Source: Halonatronum saccharophilum DSM 13868 (GTDB lineage: Bacteria > Bacillota > Halanaerobiia > Halobacteroidales > Halobacteroidaceae). From it: a DNA stretch of 64,000 nucleotides. The notes under the pieces are model-generated. The model had not been told where the DNA came from. It ran no database searches and saw only the letters and a program-made list of their open reading frames with translations. Made by a program: the position numbers and the translations under genes. This document shows positions 51,353 through 59,162 of the stretch, in pieces. The stretch is taken from assembly GCF_000517025.1 (NCBI RefSeq), contig NZ_KI912092.1, positions 132,195-196,194 of the forward strand, in the 5' to 3' direction. Position 1 is the first letter of the stretch. The number at the start of each line of letters is the position of its first letter.

Positions 51353-51526
51353 AGTAATAAAGCTGAGCTTTATTACTAGTGATGAGTAATCAGTAATGGG
51401 TGATGGGTAAAACCTCAAAAACCAGAAATACCTTTGTTCCATAAAGTTTATAAGAGTTCTTGATATTTTAATTTTACCCATTACTCATCACTCATTACCC
51501 ATTACTAATGGCACGTCAGTGCCATT
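51353..51526. repeat. paired heptamer arrays with AATAAAGC hairpin (C-type element)
   Basis: Hairpin AGTAATAAAGCT/AGCTTTATTACT (51353-51377), left array GTGATGA, GTAATCA, GTAATGG, GTGATGG, GTAAAAC (51379-51413), a 58-nt spacer, then the inverted right array TTTTACCCATTACTCATCAC and CATTACCCATTACTA (51471-51507). A second hairpin AATGGCAC/GTGCCATT closes it. It fills the space between the secA start and hpf stop. Confidence 0.75.
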
Positions 51527-51631
51527 TAACTATAATTTTATCTTCCAATATAAGTATTGTCAACTTCTATCAAGCTCTTTATTTGAATTCATTGAAAATT
51601 TAACCTGTTAAATATAACCAAACACTAAAAA

Positions 51632-51653
51632 AGGCTAGCTCTAGAGCTAGCCT
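51632..51653 (-). terminator. terminator of hpf
   Basis: Perfect palindrome AGGCTAGCTCT/AGAGCTAGCCT followed on the minus strand by TTTTTT, 15 nt beyond the hpf stop codon. Confidence 0.88.
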
Positions 51654-51667
51654 CTATACATATATTC

Positions 51668-52210
51668 TTAGAAAGTAGGTTCAATTAAACCGTAATTTCC
51701 ATCATTTCTTTTATAAACAACATTTACCTCTTCAGTCTTAGCATTTGAGAAGACGTAAAAGTCATGTTGTAATAGATCCATTTGCATAACAGCCTCTTCT
51801 ACAGGCATTGGTTTTATAGCAAACTGTTTAGTCTTGACAATCTTTGGACTATCTTCAGTTTCCTCTTTATTCAATTTAGCTTTTAAACCTTTTCCGAATT
51901 TATCTTTCTCTCTTCTTAACTTACTGTGAATACGAGTTTTATATTTACGAACTTGGCTTTCTAATTTTTCAATTACACCGTCAATAGATGCGTACATATC
52001 ATTGCTTCTTTCTTCACCACGTAAGATTAACCCATCTACAAAAAGAGTAACCTCAACTATATGTCTTCCTCTTTCAACCTCCAGGGAGATCTGTGCCTCT
52101 ATTACTGTATCCTCTTCAAAATACTTTTCTATCTTCCCAACCTTTTCTTCAGCATACCCTCTTAGAGCTTCAGTTACTTCTAAATTCTTTCCTCTAACCA
52201 TAAATTTCAT
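51668..52210 (-). CDS. hpf: ribosome hibernation promoting factor, long form
   Basis: 180 residues from ATG at 52208-52210 (AAGGAG about 10 nt upstream; the open frame extends further but lacks a site). N-terminal S30AE domain (about 1-95: FMVRGKNLEVTEALRGYAEEKVGKIEKYF) sits in the mRNA channel of idle ribosomes; the C-terminal domain (about 120-180: VKTKQFAIKPMPVEEAVMQM, LLQHDFYVF) dimerises 70S particles into 100S. Usual position just before secA. Confidence 0.95.
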   Translation of the reverse strand: MKFMVRGKNLEVTEALRGYAEEKVGKIEKYFEEDTVIEAQISLEVERGRHIVEVTLFVDGLILRGEERSNDMYASIDGVIEKLESQVRKYKTRIHSKLRREKDKFGKGLKAKLNKEETEDSPKIVKTKQFAIKPMPVEEAVMQMDLLQHDFYVFSNAKTEEVNVVYKRNDGNYGLIEPTF

Positions 52211-52479
52211 AACTAGACCAACTCCTTCCCAGGTAATATCTATCTTTACTATACTATTATTATTTCTGTAAACAAATAAAAAACCCTTTTTTTTCTGAAA
52301 TTTATTTTTCCTAAATTGCAATACTAAATTAAATCAAGAAATTGGTCTTTCTCACAGAGCAATTTTATTACACATCTAATAAAAGATTTGCACTCTAGTA
52401 GTTTAAATTTAGACCTAAATACCCCTTCTATTTAACTAATGGGGCAAGATGAAAATTTCTATTAATATATAGTTATAAA

Positions 52480-52533
52480 GGGCTTATTCTCTTATACTTA
52501 CTCCTTGAATTATAAACTATTATAAATAAGCCC
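52480..52533 (-). terminator. hairpin below the Skp-like gene
   Basis: Arms GGGCTTATT (52480-52488) and AATAAGCCC (52525-52533), 20 nt past the stop codon at 52553. The rest of the 52211-52479 gap must hold the hpf promoter; I see no other gene in it. Confidence 0.6.
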
Positions 52534-52552
52534 CTTCTTATCTTATCTTAAA

Positions 52553-52999
52553 TTATAGACTTCCAAAATAATTGATTACCTCAGTAGTAATATCTTCTCC
52601 TCCACTAAGGATAATCTCGCTATTTAAGATTAAGTCATATCCTAAATCTTTCCTTACATCTTCTAAATCACTCTCTACTTTCTCCATTAAGCCTCCACTT
52701 ATCTCAGATCTAATTTCATTAACCTCCTGCTGAAACTCTTGTTCAACTTGGTTAATCTCTTCCATATCTTTTTCTTGATCTAAACCTGCCAATCTGTCTT
52801 GGAATTCAGATTGAACAACCTGAACTTCTTGTTGGAACTGCTGATTTGTTGCTACTACCTTTGGATGGTTTTCATAAACCTCTTCAAAGTTAACATATCC
52901 TACGTCAGCCTCTGATGCTTGAGTAAAACTATTAAAACTAAATAATAGAGCAAATACTAAAAAACCACCTATAACTAATAACTTCTTGTTTTTATACAA
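52553..52999 (-). CDS. OmpH/Skp family periplasmic chaperone
   Basis: 148 residues from TTG at 52997-52999 (AGGGGG upstream). Signal peptide to about residue 29 (FTQASEA), then VGYVNFEEVYENHPKV, the conserved family start, a Gln/Glu-rich coiled coil (about 55-110), and a closing segment DLGYDLILNSEIILSGGEDIT typical of OmpH. Skp proteins hold unfolded outer-membrane proteins in the periplasm. It supports a two-membrane cell. Paired with the lipoprotein gene 27 nt upstream. Confidence 0.85.
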   Translation of the reverse strand: MYKNKKLLVIGGFLVFALLFSFNSFTQASEADVGYVNFEEVYENHPKVVATNQQFQQEVQVVQSEFQDRLAGLDQEKDMEEINQVEQEFQQEVNEIRSEISGGLMEKVESDLEDVRKDLGYDLILNSEIILSGGEDITTEVINYFGSL

Positions 53000-53026
53000 A
53001 ATTTAACCCCCTAATTATAGTAATTA

Positions 53027-53188
53027 TTAAAATTCTGAATCTTCTTCTTCAAATGGGTTTAACTCTTCTTCTTGCTGTTGTTGCTGGAAGTCTTCTTCAC
53101 TCATCTGTTCACCTTCTGGTACTGCACATCCTATTAAAGCAAAAGCCACCACCAAAACTATTGCAAAAGTCAATATTTTTTTAAGCAT
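53027..53188 (-). CDS. small acidic lipoprotein, 53 residues
   Basis: Too short for usual gene finders but well supported: AAGGGGG lies 5-6 nt before ATG at 53186-53188, the signal peptide has KKILTFAIVLVVAFALIGC with a proper lipobox (Cys 21), and the mature part of 33 residues is Gln/Glu-rich (DFQQQQQEEELNPFEEED). It precedes the Skp-like gene by 27 nt, so the two are probably co-expressed. No family recognised; it may tether or cap the chaperone (inference). Confidence 0.8.
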   Translation of the reverse strand: MLKKILTFAIVLVVAFALIGCAVPEGEQMSEEDFQQQQQEEELNPFEEEDSEF

Positions 53189-53340
53189 TTTCCAACCCCC
53201 TTACCTTATTTACATTTATAATTATAAAGGTTAAATGTGATAAATGTGTGAGATAAGATTTAAGTTTTGGTGAATTAATATATATTTGAAATTTATATAA
53301 ATCAATCATTAGATCTTAAAGAGTATAATTCCCTTGCAAA

Positions 53341-53374
53341 AAATAAAAAAGACCCCGGATAAAAATCCGAAGCC
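53341..53374 (-). terminator. terminator of the cold-shock gene
   Basis: Minus-strand stem GGCTTCGGAT with ATCCGGGGTC (G-U pairs) and a TTTT loop, followed by TTTTTTATTTTTT. Confidence 0.85.
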
Positions 53375-53432
53375 TTGCTGTTTTCATCTATATAAAACTA
53401 TATAAACAAAACTTACAGCTTAATTAACTAAA

Positions 53433-53636
53433 TTACAGCTTACTTACTTTGTCAGCTTGAGGTCCTCTTTCGCCTTCAACGATTTCAAACTCTACAGCTT
53501 GACCTTCGTCTAAAGATTTGAACCCGTCACCTTCGATAGCTGAAAAATGTACAAATACATCTTCTCCAGCTTCTCTTTCAATAAAACCATAACCTTTTTC
53601 ATTGTCAAACCATTTTACGCTTCCTTCTAATTTCAT
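53433..53636 (-). CDS. cold-shock protein
   Basis: 67-residue single OB-fold protein with both RNA-binding motifs: KGYGFIER (RNP1) and DVFVHFSAI (RNP2), preceded by the usual VKWFDNEKG. It binds single-stranded RNA and acts as an RNA chaperone. AGGAGG precedes the ATG. Monocistronic with its own terminator. Confidence 0.96.
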   Translation of the reverse strand: MKLEGSVKWFDNEKGYGFIEREAGEDVFVHFSAIEGDGFKSLDEGQAVEFEIVEGERGPQADKVSKL

Positions 53637-53786
53637 TCTTTCATTCCTCCTAATTACTTGTTTCTATTAAGTGACTTTCTATCACTTTCCATATATAACT
53701 ATAACACAACTATTAATCAGTGTCAACAAAATTCCAAAATTTTTTAATTTTTACCCGAAAAACCATCTCTACATCCTAAAGTAACT

Positions 53787-54509
53787 TTATAATATCTTAG
53801 CTAAGAAGGATTTGGTTCTTTCCTCTTGAGGATTGCTAAATATATTCTCTGGATTATCAGCTTCAACTATTACTCCAGCATCCATAAATAGTACTCTATC
53901 TCCCACTTCTCGAGCAAACCCCATCTCATGGGTAACAACTACCATTGTCATACCTTCATGGGCCAACTCCTTCATAACTGCTAATACCTCTCCTACCATC
54001 TCTGGATCTAAAGCTGACGTAGGTTCATCAAATAACATTACCTCTGGTTGCATTGCTAAAGCTCTAGCAATGGCAATCCTTTGCTTCTGTCCTCCAGATA
54101 ATTGGCTTGGATAAGCCATAGCCTTATCTTTTAAGCCTACCTTCTTTAATAGATCATAAGCAATCTCTTCTGCTTTCTTCTCTTTTACACCTTTAACTTT
54201 TACTGGGGCCAACGTTATATTATCCAAGACATTCTTGTGAGGAAAGAGGTTAAAGTGTTGAAATACCATCCCTGTATTCTGTCGAATTTCATTTATATTA
54301 GCCTGAGGAGAATTAATCTGCGCTCCGTTAATAAAGACCTCTCCTGCAGTAATATCCTCTAAAAGATTTAAACATCTTAAGAAGGTACTCTTACCTGAAC
54401 CACTTGGCCCAATTACAACAACTACCTCTCCCTTAGTTATCTCTTCATCTATCCCTTTTAATACTTCCAAATCACCAAAGCTCTTATGCAAATCCTTAAC
54501 CTTAATCAC
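53787..54509 (-). CDS. polar amino acid ABC transporter ATP-binding protein
   Basis: 240 residues, GlnQ/HisP branch. Walker [10 protein letters not shown] (about 34-42), Q-loop [11 protein letters not shown], signature LSGGQKQR, Walker [16 protein letters not shown]-loop [15 protein letters not shown]. The start is GTG at 54507-54509, overlapping the permease stop by 8 nt. Last gene of the binding protein-permease-ATPase set. Confidence 0.94.
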   Translation of the reverse strand: MIKVKDLHKSFGDLEVLKGIDEEITKGEVVVVIGPSGSGKSTFLRCLNLLEDITAGEVFINGAQINSPQANINEIRQNTGMVFQHFNLFPHKNVLDNITLAPVKVKGVKEKKAEEIAYDLLKKVGLKDKAMAYPSQLSGGQKQRIAIARALAMQPEVMLFDEPTSALDPEMVGEVLAVMKELAHEGMTMVVVTHEMGFAREVGDRVLFMDAGVIVEADNPENIFSNPQEERTKSFLAKIL

Positions 54510-55161
54510 TTACGCTCAGCCTCCTTTCAGCCCAATTTACCAGCCTTGTCATCATAAAGGTCATTACAAAGTAGATGACTGCAACTGCAGAAAAGATCAA
54601 AAATGACTCGTAGTTTCTACTGATAATTAACCTTCCTTGCCTAGTCAAATCTTGAACGGCAATTATTGATACCAAAGAAGAGTCCTTTAATAAAGCAATA
54701 AACTCATTACCCAAAGGAGGTACTACCCTCTTAATTGCTTGAGGTAAAATTACATATCTCATTGCTTCATAATAGGACATACCCAAAGAGCGAGCTGCCT
54801 CCATTTGGCCCTTATCTATTGATATGATTCCTGATCGAACAATCTCACCTACATAAGCACCACTATTTAAGCCTAAACCTAAAATAGCTGCAAGGTAATT
54901 ACCTAGATCTATCCCAATATTAGGAAGTCCAAAGTGTAATAAGAATAACTGAATCAATAAAGGTGTTCCTCTAAAGAATTCAATATAAGTCTTAGATACC
55001 CCTTGAAGAATCTTGCTTTTAGAGACTCTAGCTAGTCCTAATATAGTACCTATCACAATTCCTATCATAACAGCAAAGGTAGTAATTCTAACTGTAACAG
55101 CTGCCCCTCTCATTAGATGAGGAAAAGCTTGCTGTAAAATTTCAATCTTATCAACTAACAT
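54502..55161 (-). CDS. polar amino acid ABC transporter permease
   Basis: 219 residues from ATG at 55159-55161 (AAAGGA upstream), HisM/GlnP family. About five membrane helices; EAA loop [21 protein letters not shown] is well conserved, as is the [15 protein letters not shown] start. It is separated from its binding-protein gene by 470 nt of repeats, including a 91-bp tandem duplication. Confidence 0.93.
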   Translation of the reverse strand: MLVDKIEILQQAFPHLMRGAAVTVRITTFAVMIGIVIGTILGLARVSKSKILQGVSKTYIEFFRGTPLLIQLFLLHFGLPNIGIDLGNYLAAILGLGLNSGAYVGEIVRSGIISIDKGQMEAARSLGMSYYEAMRYVILPQAIKRVVPPLGNEFIALLKDSSLVSIIAVQDLTRQGRLIISRNYESFLIFSAVAVIYFVMTFMMTRLVNWAERRLSVSD

Positions 55162-55262
55162 ATATATGTCACGTCCTTTCTCTTTTTTAAGCACTTGTTT
55201 ATTTTCTTTTTTTCATTCGCCAAAATAATTATACATTAATTTGATTATTTATTCAAGAAATT

Positions 55263-55377
55263 ATTAATAGTTTCAGTGTCTGTGTCGGTGTCAGTAAAAT
55301 CTAGCTCTTTAGACTCTGCTCTTAACTAACACTCACACTGACACCGACACTATTAATAAAGCATAGCTTTATTAATA
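55263..55377. repeat. paired hexamer arrays with AATAAAGC hairpin (C-type element)
   Basis: Left words CAGTGTCTGTGTCGGTGTCA (55274-55293); right inverted words ACACTCACACTGACACCGAC (55329-55348); then hairpin TTAATAAAGCAT/AGCTTTATTAA at 55352-55375. The words are nearly those of the element at 46417-46660, but the spacer differs. Confidence 0.7.
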
Positions 55378-55439
55378 AAAAAAAGCAGCAAGGCATTTAA
55401 CCTCACTGCTTATCTATTATCTACTCTTTACTCTTTGAC

Positions 55440-55633
55440 CTCCTGCTCGCTTAAAAAGATTCCTACGAGTTTTTAAAAATCCAAAAACTCTCCGTGAGCG
55501 GATGAAGGCTCACTACTTTTTTACTTTAAACTCCTGCTCGCTTAAAAAGATCCCTACGAGTTTTTAAAAATCCAAAAACTCTCCGTGAGCGGATGAAGGC
55601 TCACTACTTTTTTACTTTAAACTCCTGCTCGCT
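55440..55633. repeat. 91-bp tandem duplication plus partial third copy
   Basis: Units start at 55440, 55531 and (13 nt only) 55622, each with CTCCTGCTCGC. The first two differ at about one base (GATTCC versus GATCCC). Each unit has two hairpins: GTGAGC/GCTCAC and GAGTTTTT/AAAAACTC, the second followed on the minus strand by a T-rich tract. They sit between binding-protein and permease genes. Confidence 0.9.
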
Positions 55634-56386
55634 CTATTTAAACCATTTAGCAAAGATTTGGTCATAGGTTCCATCATCTTTAATCTGGGCTAAAGCTTCA
55701 TTGATGTTTTCTAATAAATCTTCGTCTCCTTGTCTCATAGCCATACCATAGAACTCTTCTGTAAATGGCTCTCCAACAATCTTAGCTCTACCTCTTTCTT
55801 GTATATAAGCAGCTGTTACTGGTAAATCATTAACAACCGCCTCTACTCTCTCATTATCTAAATCAATAAAAGCTTCAGGAATAGTATCATATCTTACAAT
55901 ATCAATACCATCCATCTCACTTACTAAAAGATCCGCTGTGGTACCTAACTGTACACCTACTCTTTTACCTTTTAGATCACCTTCATTATTAATTGTATCA
56001 TTATCTTCTAAAACTGCAATTACCTGACCAGCATTGAAGTAAGGGTCTGAGAAGTTAACAGCCTGTGCTCTCTCTTCAGTAATTGTCATAGCTGATATAA
56101 TTAAGTCATACTCTCCAGCTTGAAGACCAGGGATGATTCCATCAAAGGATACATCTTGAAGTACTATATCTACATCTAATCTGTCACCAATCTCTCTAAT
56201 TAGGTCTGCATCAAAACCAGTGATCTCTCCATCTTCATCATAGAACTCAAAAGGACGATAAGCTGCATCCATACCAACTCTTAAACCATTCTCTTGAACA
56301 TTCTCCCAAGTAGTACCTTCTTGATTACTACACCCTACCACTAAAACAGCAAACATAAGTAATGATAAAAAGACTAACTTTTTCAT
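55634..56386 (-). CDS. amino acid-binding lipoprotein of an ABC transporter
   Basis: 250 residues, SBP_bac_3 family. Lipobox VVGC (Cys 19); GLRVGMDAAYRPFEFYDEDG, GFDADLIREIGDRL, DLIISAMTITEERAQAVNFSDPY are family blocks. It delivers a polar amino acid, probably cystine, glutamine or arginine, to the permease at 54502-55161; exact ligand unknown. AGGGGGG precedes the ATG. It is the promoter-proximal gene, so the repeats downstream could keep its expression above that of the membrane parts. Confidence 0.93.
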   Translation of the reverse strand: MKKLVFLSLLMFAVLVVGCSNQEGTTWENVQENGLRVGMDAAYRPFEFYDEDGEITGFDADLIREIGDRLDVDIVLQDVSFDGIIPGLQAGEYDLIISAMTITEERAQAVNFSDPYFNAGQVIAVLEDNDTINNEGDLKGKRVGVQLGTTADLLVSEMDGIDIVRYDTIPEAFIDLDNERVEAVVNDLPVTAAYIQERGRAKIVGEPFTEEFYGMAMRQGDEDLLENINEALAQIKDDGTYDQIFAKWFK

Positions 56387-56464
56387 TTATATTCCCCCCT
56401 AAATTTATTTTCTCAATTTGTTATTAATTATTATACATTATTAGTTATAATTATGCAAGGGGTT

Positions 56465-56881
56465 TTATAAAAATTCTATGTATATTTTCATTATATTCTT
56501 TAGATCGCTTAAGTTTCTTTTGATAATAGTATAAACTATATCTAAATCTACATCTAAATAATCATAGACCAGTATATTTCTAAAACCAACTATCTTAATA
56601 AATACCTCTTTTAACTCTTTATCAATATAATTATTCTCATACAGAATCTTAGGTATATCACTATAGGATTCAACCCTACCTAAGTTTTGATCAGAGATGA
56701 TGTGATTTCCTATATCTATTAAAGATTCAATGGCTAGATACAAAAATCTTTCTGCGCTTCCATAGACCATTTGATCTCCTTTAAACTCTCTTAAAGAGTA
56801 TTCCGCTTTTATTTTATTTAAGAAATCTAAGTATTCTTTTGCTTTCTTGACCCTCTTTTGGATTACACTTCTATTAACCAT
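56465..56881 (-). CDS. hepT: HepT-like (DUF86) toxin with altered catalytic motif
   Basis: 138-residue helical protein. HepT toxins carry a RX4-HXY motif; here the segment is RNILVYDY, so the His is Tyr (TAT in place of CAT). The other residues and the helical pattern are kept. It overlaps the antitoxin gene by 8 nt. In the HepT/MntA system the toxin is an RNase that MntA silences by adding AMP to the motif Tyr. The H-to-Y change would be expected to weaken or abolish RNase activity. Confidence 0.85.
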   Translation of the reverse strand: MVNRSVIQKRVKKAKEYLDFLNKIKAEYSLREFKGDQMVYGSAERFLYLAIESLIDIGNHIISDQNLGRVESYSDIPKILYENNYIDKELKEVFIKIVGFRNILVYDYLDVDLDIVYTIIKRNLSDLKNIMKIYIEFL

Positions 56882-57278
56882 TTAGTATCTGCTCCTTTAA
56901 ATATTTTCTTTGGACTTTTAGAATTGGCTCGAAATCTAAAAAAGTTCTTATACTAAAAGAGAAGTAGGTATTAGCATCAAAGTCCTCTCTTTTATAAATA
57001 ATTTTATTATGTTTAACAATCTCATATCTGGTCACTATATCAGCTTGATTTAAGATAACCAAATCTACTTCACAATAGCCATATTCTGCTAATTTGGCTA
57101 GAATATCAACCTTTATCATCTTGTCGTAGCCTTTATCTAATAAAATTCCTATATCTATATCACTATTTTTACGCTCTTTATCTTGGGCATATGAACCAAA
57201 AAGATAAGCTGCTTTGATATTATTATATAATTTAAAGATATCTTTTAAACTTTTAAGTTGACTTTCTTTTAGCCCCAT
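56874..57278 (-). CDS. mntA: MntA-like minimal nucleotidyltransferase antitoxin
   Basis: 134 residues. The nucleotidyltransferase motif AAYLFGSYAQDKERKNSDID has GS and the two Asp of the metal site; a third acid is in CEVDLVILNQ. It would AMPylate HepT. AAGGAGG precedes the ATG, and HepT overlaps its end. The C-terminal 30 residues (REDFDANTYFSFSIRTFL) extend past the usual minimal length. Confidence 0.87.
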   Translation of the reverse strand: MGLKESQLKSLKDIFKLYNNIKAAYLFGSYAQDKERKNSDIDIGILLDKGYDKMIKVDILAKLAEYGYCEVDLVILNQADIVTRYEIVKHNKIIYKREDFDANTYFSFSIRTFLDFEPILKVQRKYLKEQILNG

Positions 57279-57319
57279 ATTTCATCCTCCTTTTTACTAT
57301 TATAACCTATTTTTGTATA

Positions 57320-57445
57320 TTAATAAAGCGTGGCTTTATTAACAGTAATGAGTAATTAGTGATGAGGAAGACCTTAAAAATCAGAAAACTCTTTATTGTC
57401 TAATCTTTTAGGGATTTAATCTTACTCATTACTATATTATTTGTC
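57320..57445. repeat. paired heptamer arrays with AATAAAGC hairpin (C-type element)
   Basis: Hairpin TTAATAAAGC/GCTTTATTAA (57320-57342), left array AGTAATG, AGTAATT, AGTGATG (57344-57364), a 50-nt spacer, then TCTTACTCATTACTATA (57420-57436). It lies between the MntA gene and the structured RNA's terminator. Confidence 0.65.
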
Positions 57446-57453
57446 TTACTAAT

Positions 57454-57709
57454 AAAAAAAGAGAGGACAATTTGTCCCCTCTCCTTTGTATGTTACCTAG
57501 CTGACCTGGTTTTTGCCCCCACACTCGCCTACTGGAAGTCTCGCAGAAGTTGTCATCTACTACTCCTTCTCTCTAGTATTACTATTATGTAGTTAACCTA
57601 GGTAGGACTTACCCCTAAGCCGCACCATGCTCAGTAGCTTTGCTACCTTACGTGGATCGTTTTGCCTGCGACTGGCATCGACTTTCAACCACAGACCTAA
57701 GTAAACACA
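57454..57709 (-). ncRNA. structured non-coding RNA, about 255 nt, family not assigned
   Basis: GC-richer than its surroundings, no ORF, own promoter (57716-57744) and a strong intrinsic terminator (GAGAGGGGACAA/TTGTCCTCTC then T7, 57454-57483). The 5' end GTTTACTTAG can pair with CTAGGTAAC near the 3' end; TCGCAG pairs with CTGCGA inside; hairpins GTAGC/GCTAC and CTTA/TAAG follow. Closing 5'-3' helices occur in 6S and raiA-type RNAs, but I see no signature of SRP RNA, tmRNA (no CCA end), RNase P or a known riboswitch. Location between two toxin-antitoxin pairs. Confidence 0.75.
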
Positions 57710-57715
57710 GACTTA

Positions 57716-57744
57716 ATTATATAATTTATAAGGTGAAAAAGCAA
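57716..57744 (-). promoter_or_regulatory. promoter of the structured RNA
   Basis: Minus strand: -35 TTGCTT (57739-57744), 17-nt spacer, perfect -10 TATAAT (57716-57721). Predicted start near 57709. Confidence 0.75.
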
Positions 57745-57795
57745 GAGATTTATTTGATTTTAGCTGTGGGATTTATGCTAAAAACTTAAAACCTG

Positions 57796-57996
57796 TAAAT
57801 CAAAGACTTAGCACGGATAAAGGAGGATTAGATCTGATTAAATCTGATTTTAAACCTTTTTTAATTTTAATTATTTAATCTCTTGTCCTGATCTTGTCGG
57901 CTCTTGTCCGAACTTAGTCAGCGTAAATGACTTTGATTTTTATATCTTTACTACCTCCAAAAACGAAGAACCAAGGATTTGGTATCCTTGGTTCTA
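57796..57996. repeat. family B repeat copy 1 with terminal hairpin
   Basis: Left end AAATCAAAGACTTAGCAC, words GATCTGATTA, AATCTGATTT, then 10-nt words CTTGTCCTGAT, CTTGTCGGCT, CTTGTCCGAA, CTTAGTCAGC, right end GACTTTGATTTTT. The two ends are inverted. It is followed by TTTACTACCTCC and a hairpin (AACCAAGGAT/ATCCTTGGTT) that serves as terminator for the PIN gene at 58008. Confidence 0.8.
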
Positions 57997-58007
57997 TAAA
58001 TAATATT

Positions 58008-58376
58008 CTATTTATTGATTTCTCTATTTAACTTTTTATCAAAGGTATAAATTTCATCTCCCCTTACCTTAGAATAAGCAAATAATAAGCAATCTATAAA
58101 ATCTAATTTTATCTTTGAATATTTGTCCAAAGCTTGAGTGACTATTTCTTTATCTTCTAATGATACTGTAGTCAATTGACTAAACTCTATTAATACCTGA
58201 GTTACCTCTTCTTTATCTAAATTATAGACCCCTTGAAGAACATATACTACCTCTGCCAAGACTTCATTTAATATATATACTTCATTGTTATCTATAATTT
58301 TTGCTGCTTGATTGGATAACTCTTCTACATCATTTAATAGATATCTTAAAATTACATTGGCATCAACTATCTTCAT
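58008..58376 (-). CDS. PIN-domain toxin (VapC-like)
   Basis: 122-residue PIN-fold RNase. Acidic metal ligands: Asp 4 in IVDANVILR, Glu in NEVLAEVVYVL, and Asp residues in KLDFIDCLLFAY; the family NT/Y..F.KK end is seen in TFDKKLNRE. It overlaps the antitoxin gene by 14 nt. VapC toxins cleave tRNA or rRNA; the target here is unknown. The cassette is bounded by family B repeats on both sides. Confidence 0.9.
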   Translation of the reverse strand: MKIVDANVILRYLLNDVEELSNQAAKIIDNNEVYILNEVLAEVVYVLQGVYNLDKEEVTQVLIEFSQLTTVSLEDKEIVTQALDKYSKIKLDFIDCLLFAYSKVRGDEIYTFDKKLNREINK

Positions 58377-58602
58377 ATTTCTCCTCCACCGCCATCTGCC
58401 ATGCCTCTTCTTCTTCTTTTATTAAATCGGGATTAGAGTATTTATTTAGAATTCCTTTTAAACTTTTAGTATTCTTCTTTTCTTTGGGATCATCATCAAC
58501 AGGTAGAACGATAACTTCTACTTTTTTATTTTTTAGCTCTACTGGCAAATCCATTATCGTAGCTATTGAATTGCTATCTATTATCTTTCTAATAAAATTC
58601 AT
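58363..58602 (-). CDS. antitoxin of the PIN-domain toxin (VapB-like)
   Basis: 79 residues. The N-terminal part has the pattern RKIIDSNSIATIMDLPVELK and KKVEVIVLPVDD typical of small antitoxins paired with PIN toxins; the C-terminal half is acidic and likely disordered, suited to wrap the toxin. GGAGGTGGG precedes the ATG at 58600-58602. No clear DNA-binding fold is visible, so self-regulation is uncertain. Confidence 0.82.
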   Translation of the reverse strand: MNFIRKIIDSNSIATIMDLPVELKNKKVEVIVLPVDDDPKEKKNTKSLKGILNKYSNPDLIKEEEEAWQMAVEEKYEDS

Positions 58603-58697
58603 TTATCCCACCTCCATTTATACTTTTACCTATAGATCATACTTCTATTAATATTATTATACGCTATATATAATTAAATTTAAAGGAAGAAATAGAT

Positions 58698-59096
58698 TTG
58701 AAAATCAAAGACTTAACACAGATAAAATTCTGAACTAAACCGATTAAATCTAATTTTAAGCTTTTTTATTTTTCAACCCCTTAAAATCATTAACTCTGAC
58801 AAGACCTGCGACTAAACCTTTGACTAAAATCTGACTAAAAGCAGTAGTCTAGAATCAGGAATCTGGAGTCTGTAAATTCAAAATATCAACTTAAAAACCA
58901 TTAACCCTTTGACTTTGACCTATGCTCTTGCCGATTATTGGTTCCTTATTCCTGGTTCCTAAAATTTAATTGTTTAATCTCTTGTCTTGACCTTGTCGGC
59001 ACTTGTCCGAACTTAGTCAGCCCAAACGCCTTTGATTTTTATCTTTTTACTACCTCCAAAAGCAAGAACCAACGATTTTTGAAATCGTTGGCCCTG
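58698..59096. repeat. family B repeat copy 2, enlarged, with terminal hairpin
   Basis: Same left end (AAAATCAAAGACTTAACACAG) and same right half (CTTGTCTTGAC, CTTGTCGGCA, CTTGTCCGAA, CTTAGTCAGC, then CTTTGATTTTT) as copies 1 and 3. About 150 nt of extra words (CTGACAAGACCTGCGACTAA, AATCAGGAATCTGGAGTC) lie between. It ends with TTTACTACCTCC and the hairpin CCAACGATTT/AAATCGTTGG at 59070-59092. Confidence 0.75.
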
Positions 59097-59119
59097 TAAT
59101 TTGATCTTAACTTGTCTTA

Positions 59120-59158
59120 ACTATCAATTATCAATTATCAATTATCAATTCTCAACTG
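59120..59158. repeat. heptamer array ACTATCA/ATTATCA
   Basis: Reads ACTATCA, ATTATCA, ATTATCA, ATTATCA, ATTCTCA, ACTGCCC, ending at the stop codon at 59163. A near copy lies at 62655-62685, right beside the galU stop codon. Confidence 0.65.
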
Positions 59159-59162
59159 CCCT

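Noticed and set aside
57454..57709. Structured RNA read as SRP RNA, tmRNA or RNase P RNA
   Set aside because: No GGAAGG-n-AGCA apical motif of SRP, no 3' CCA or tag ORF of tmRNA, and no GAGGAAAGTCC or ACAGAA core of RNase P.
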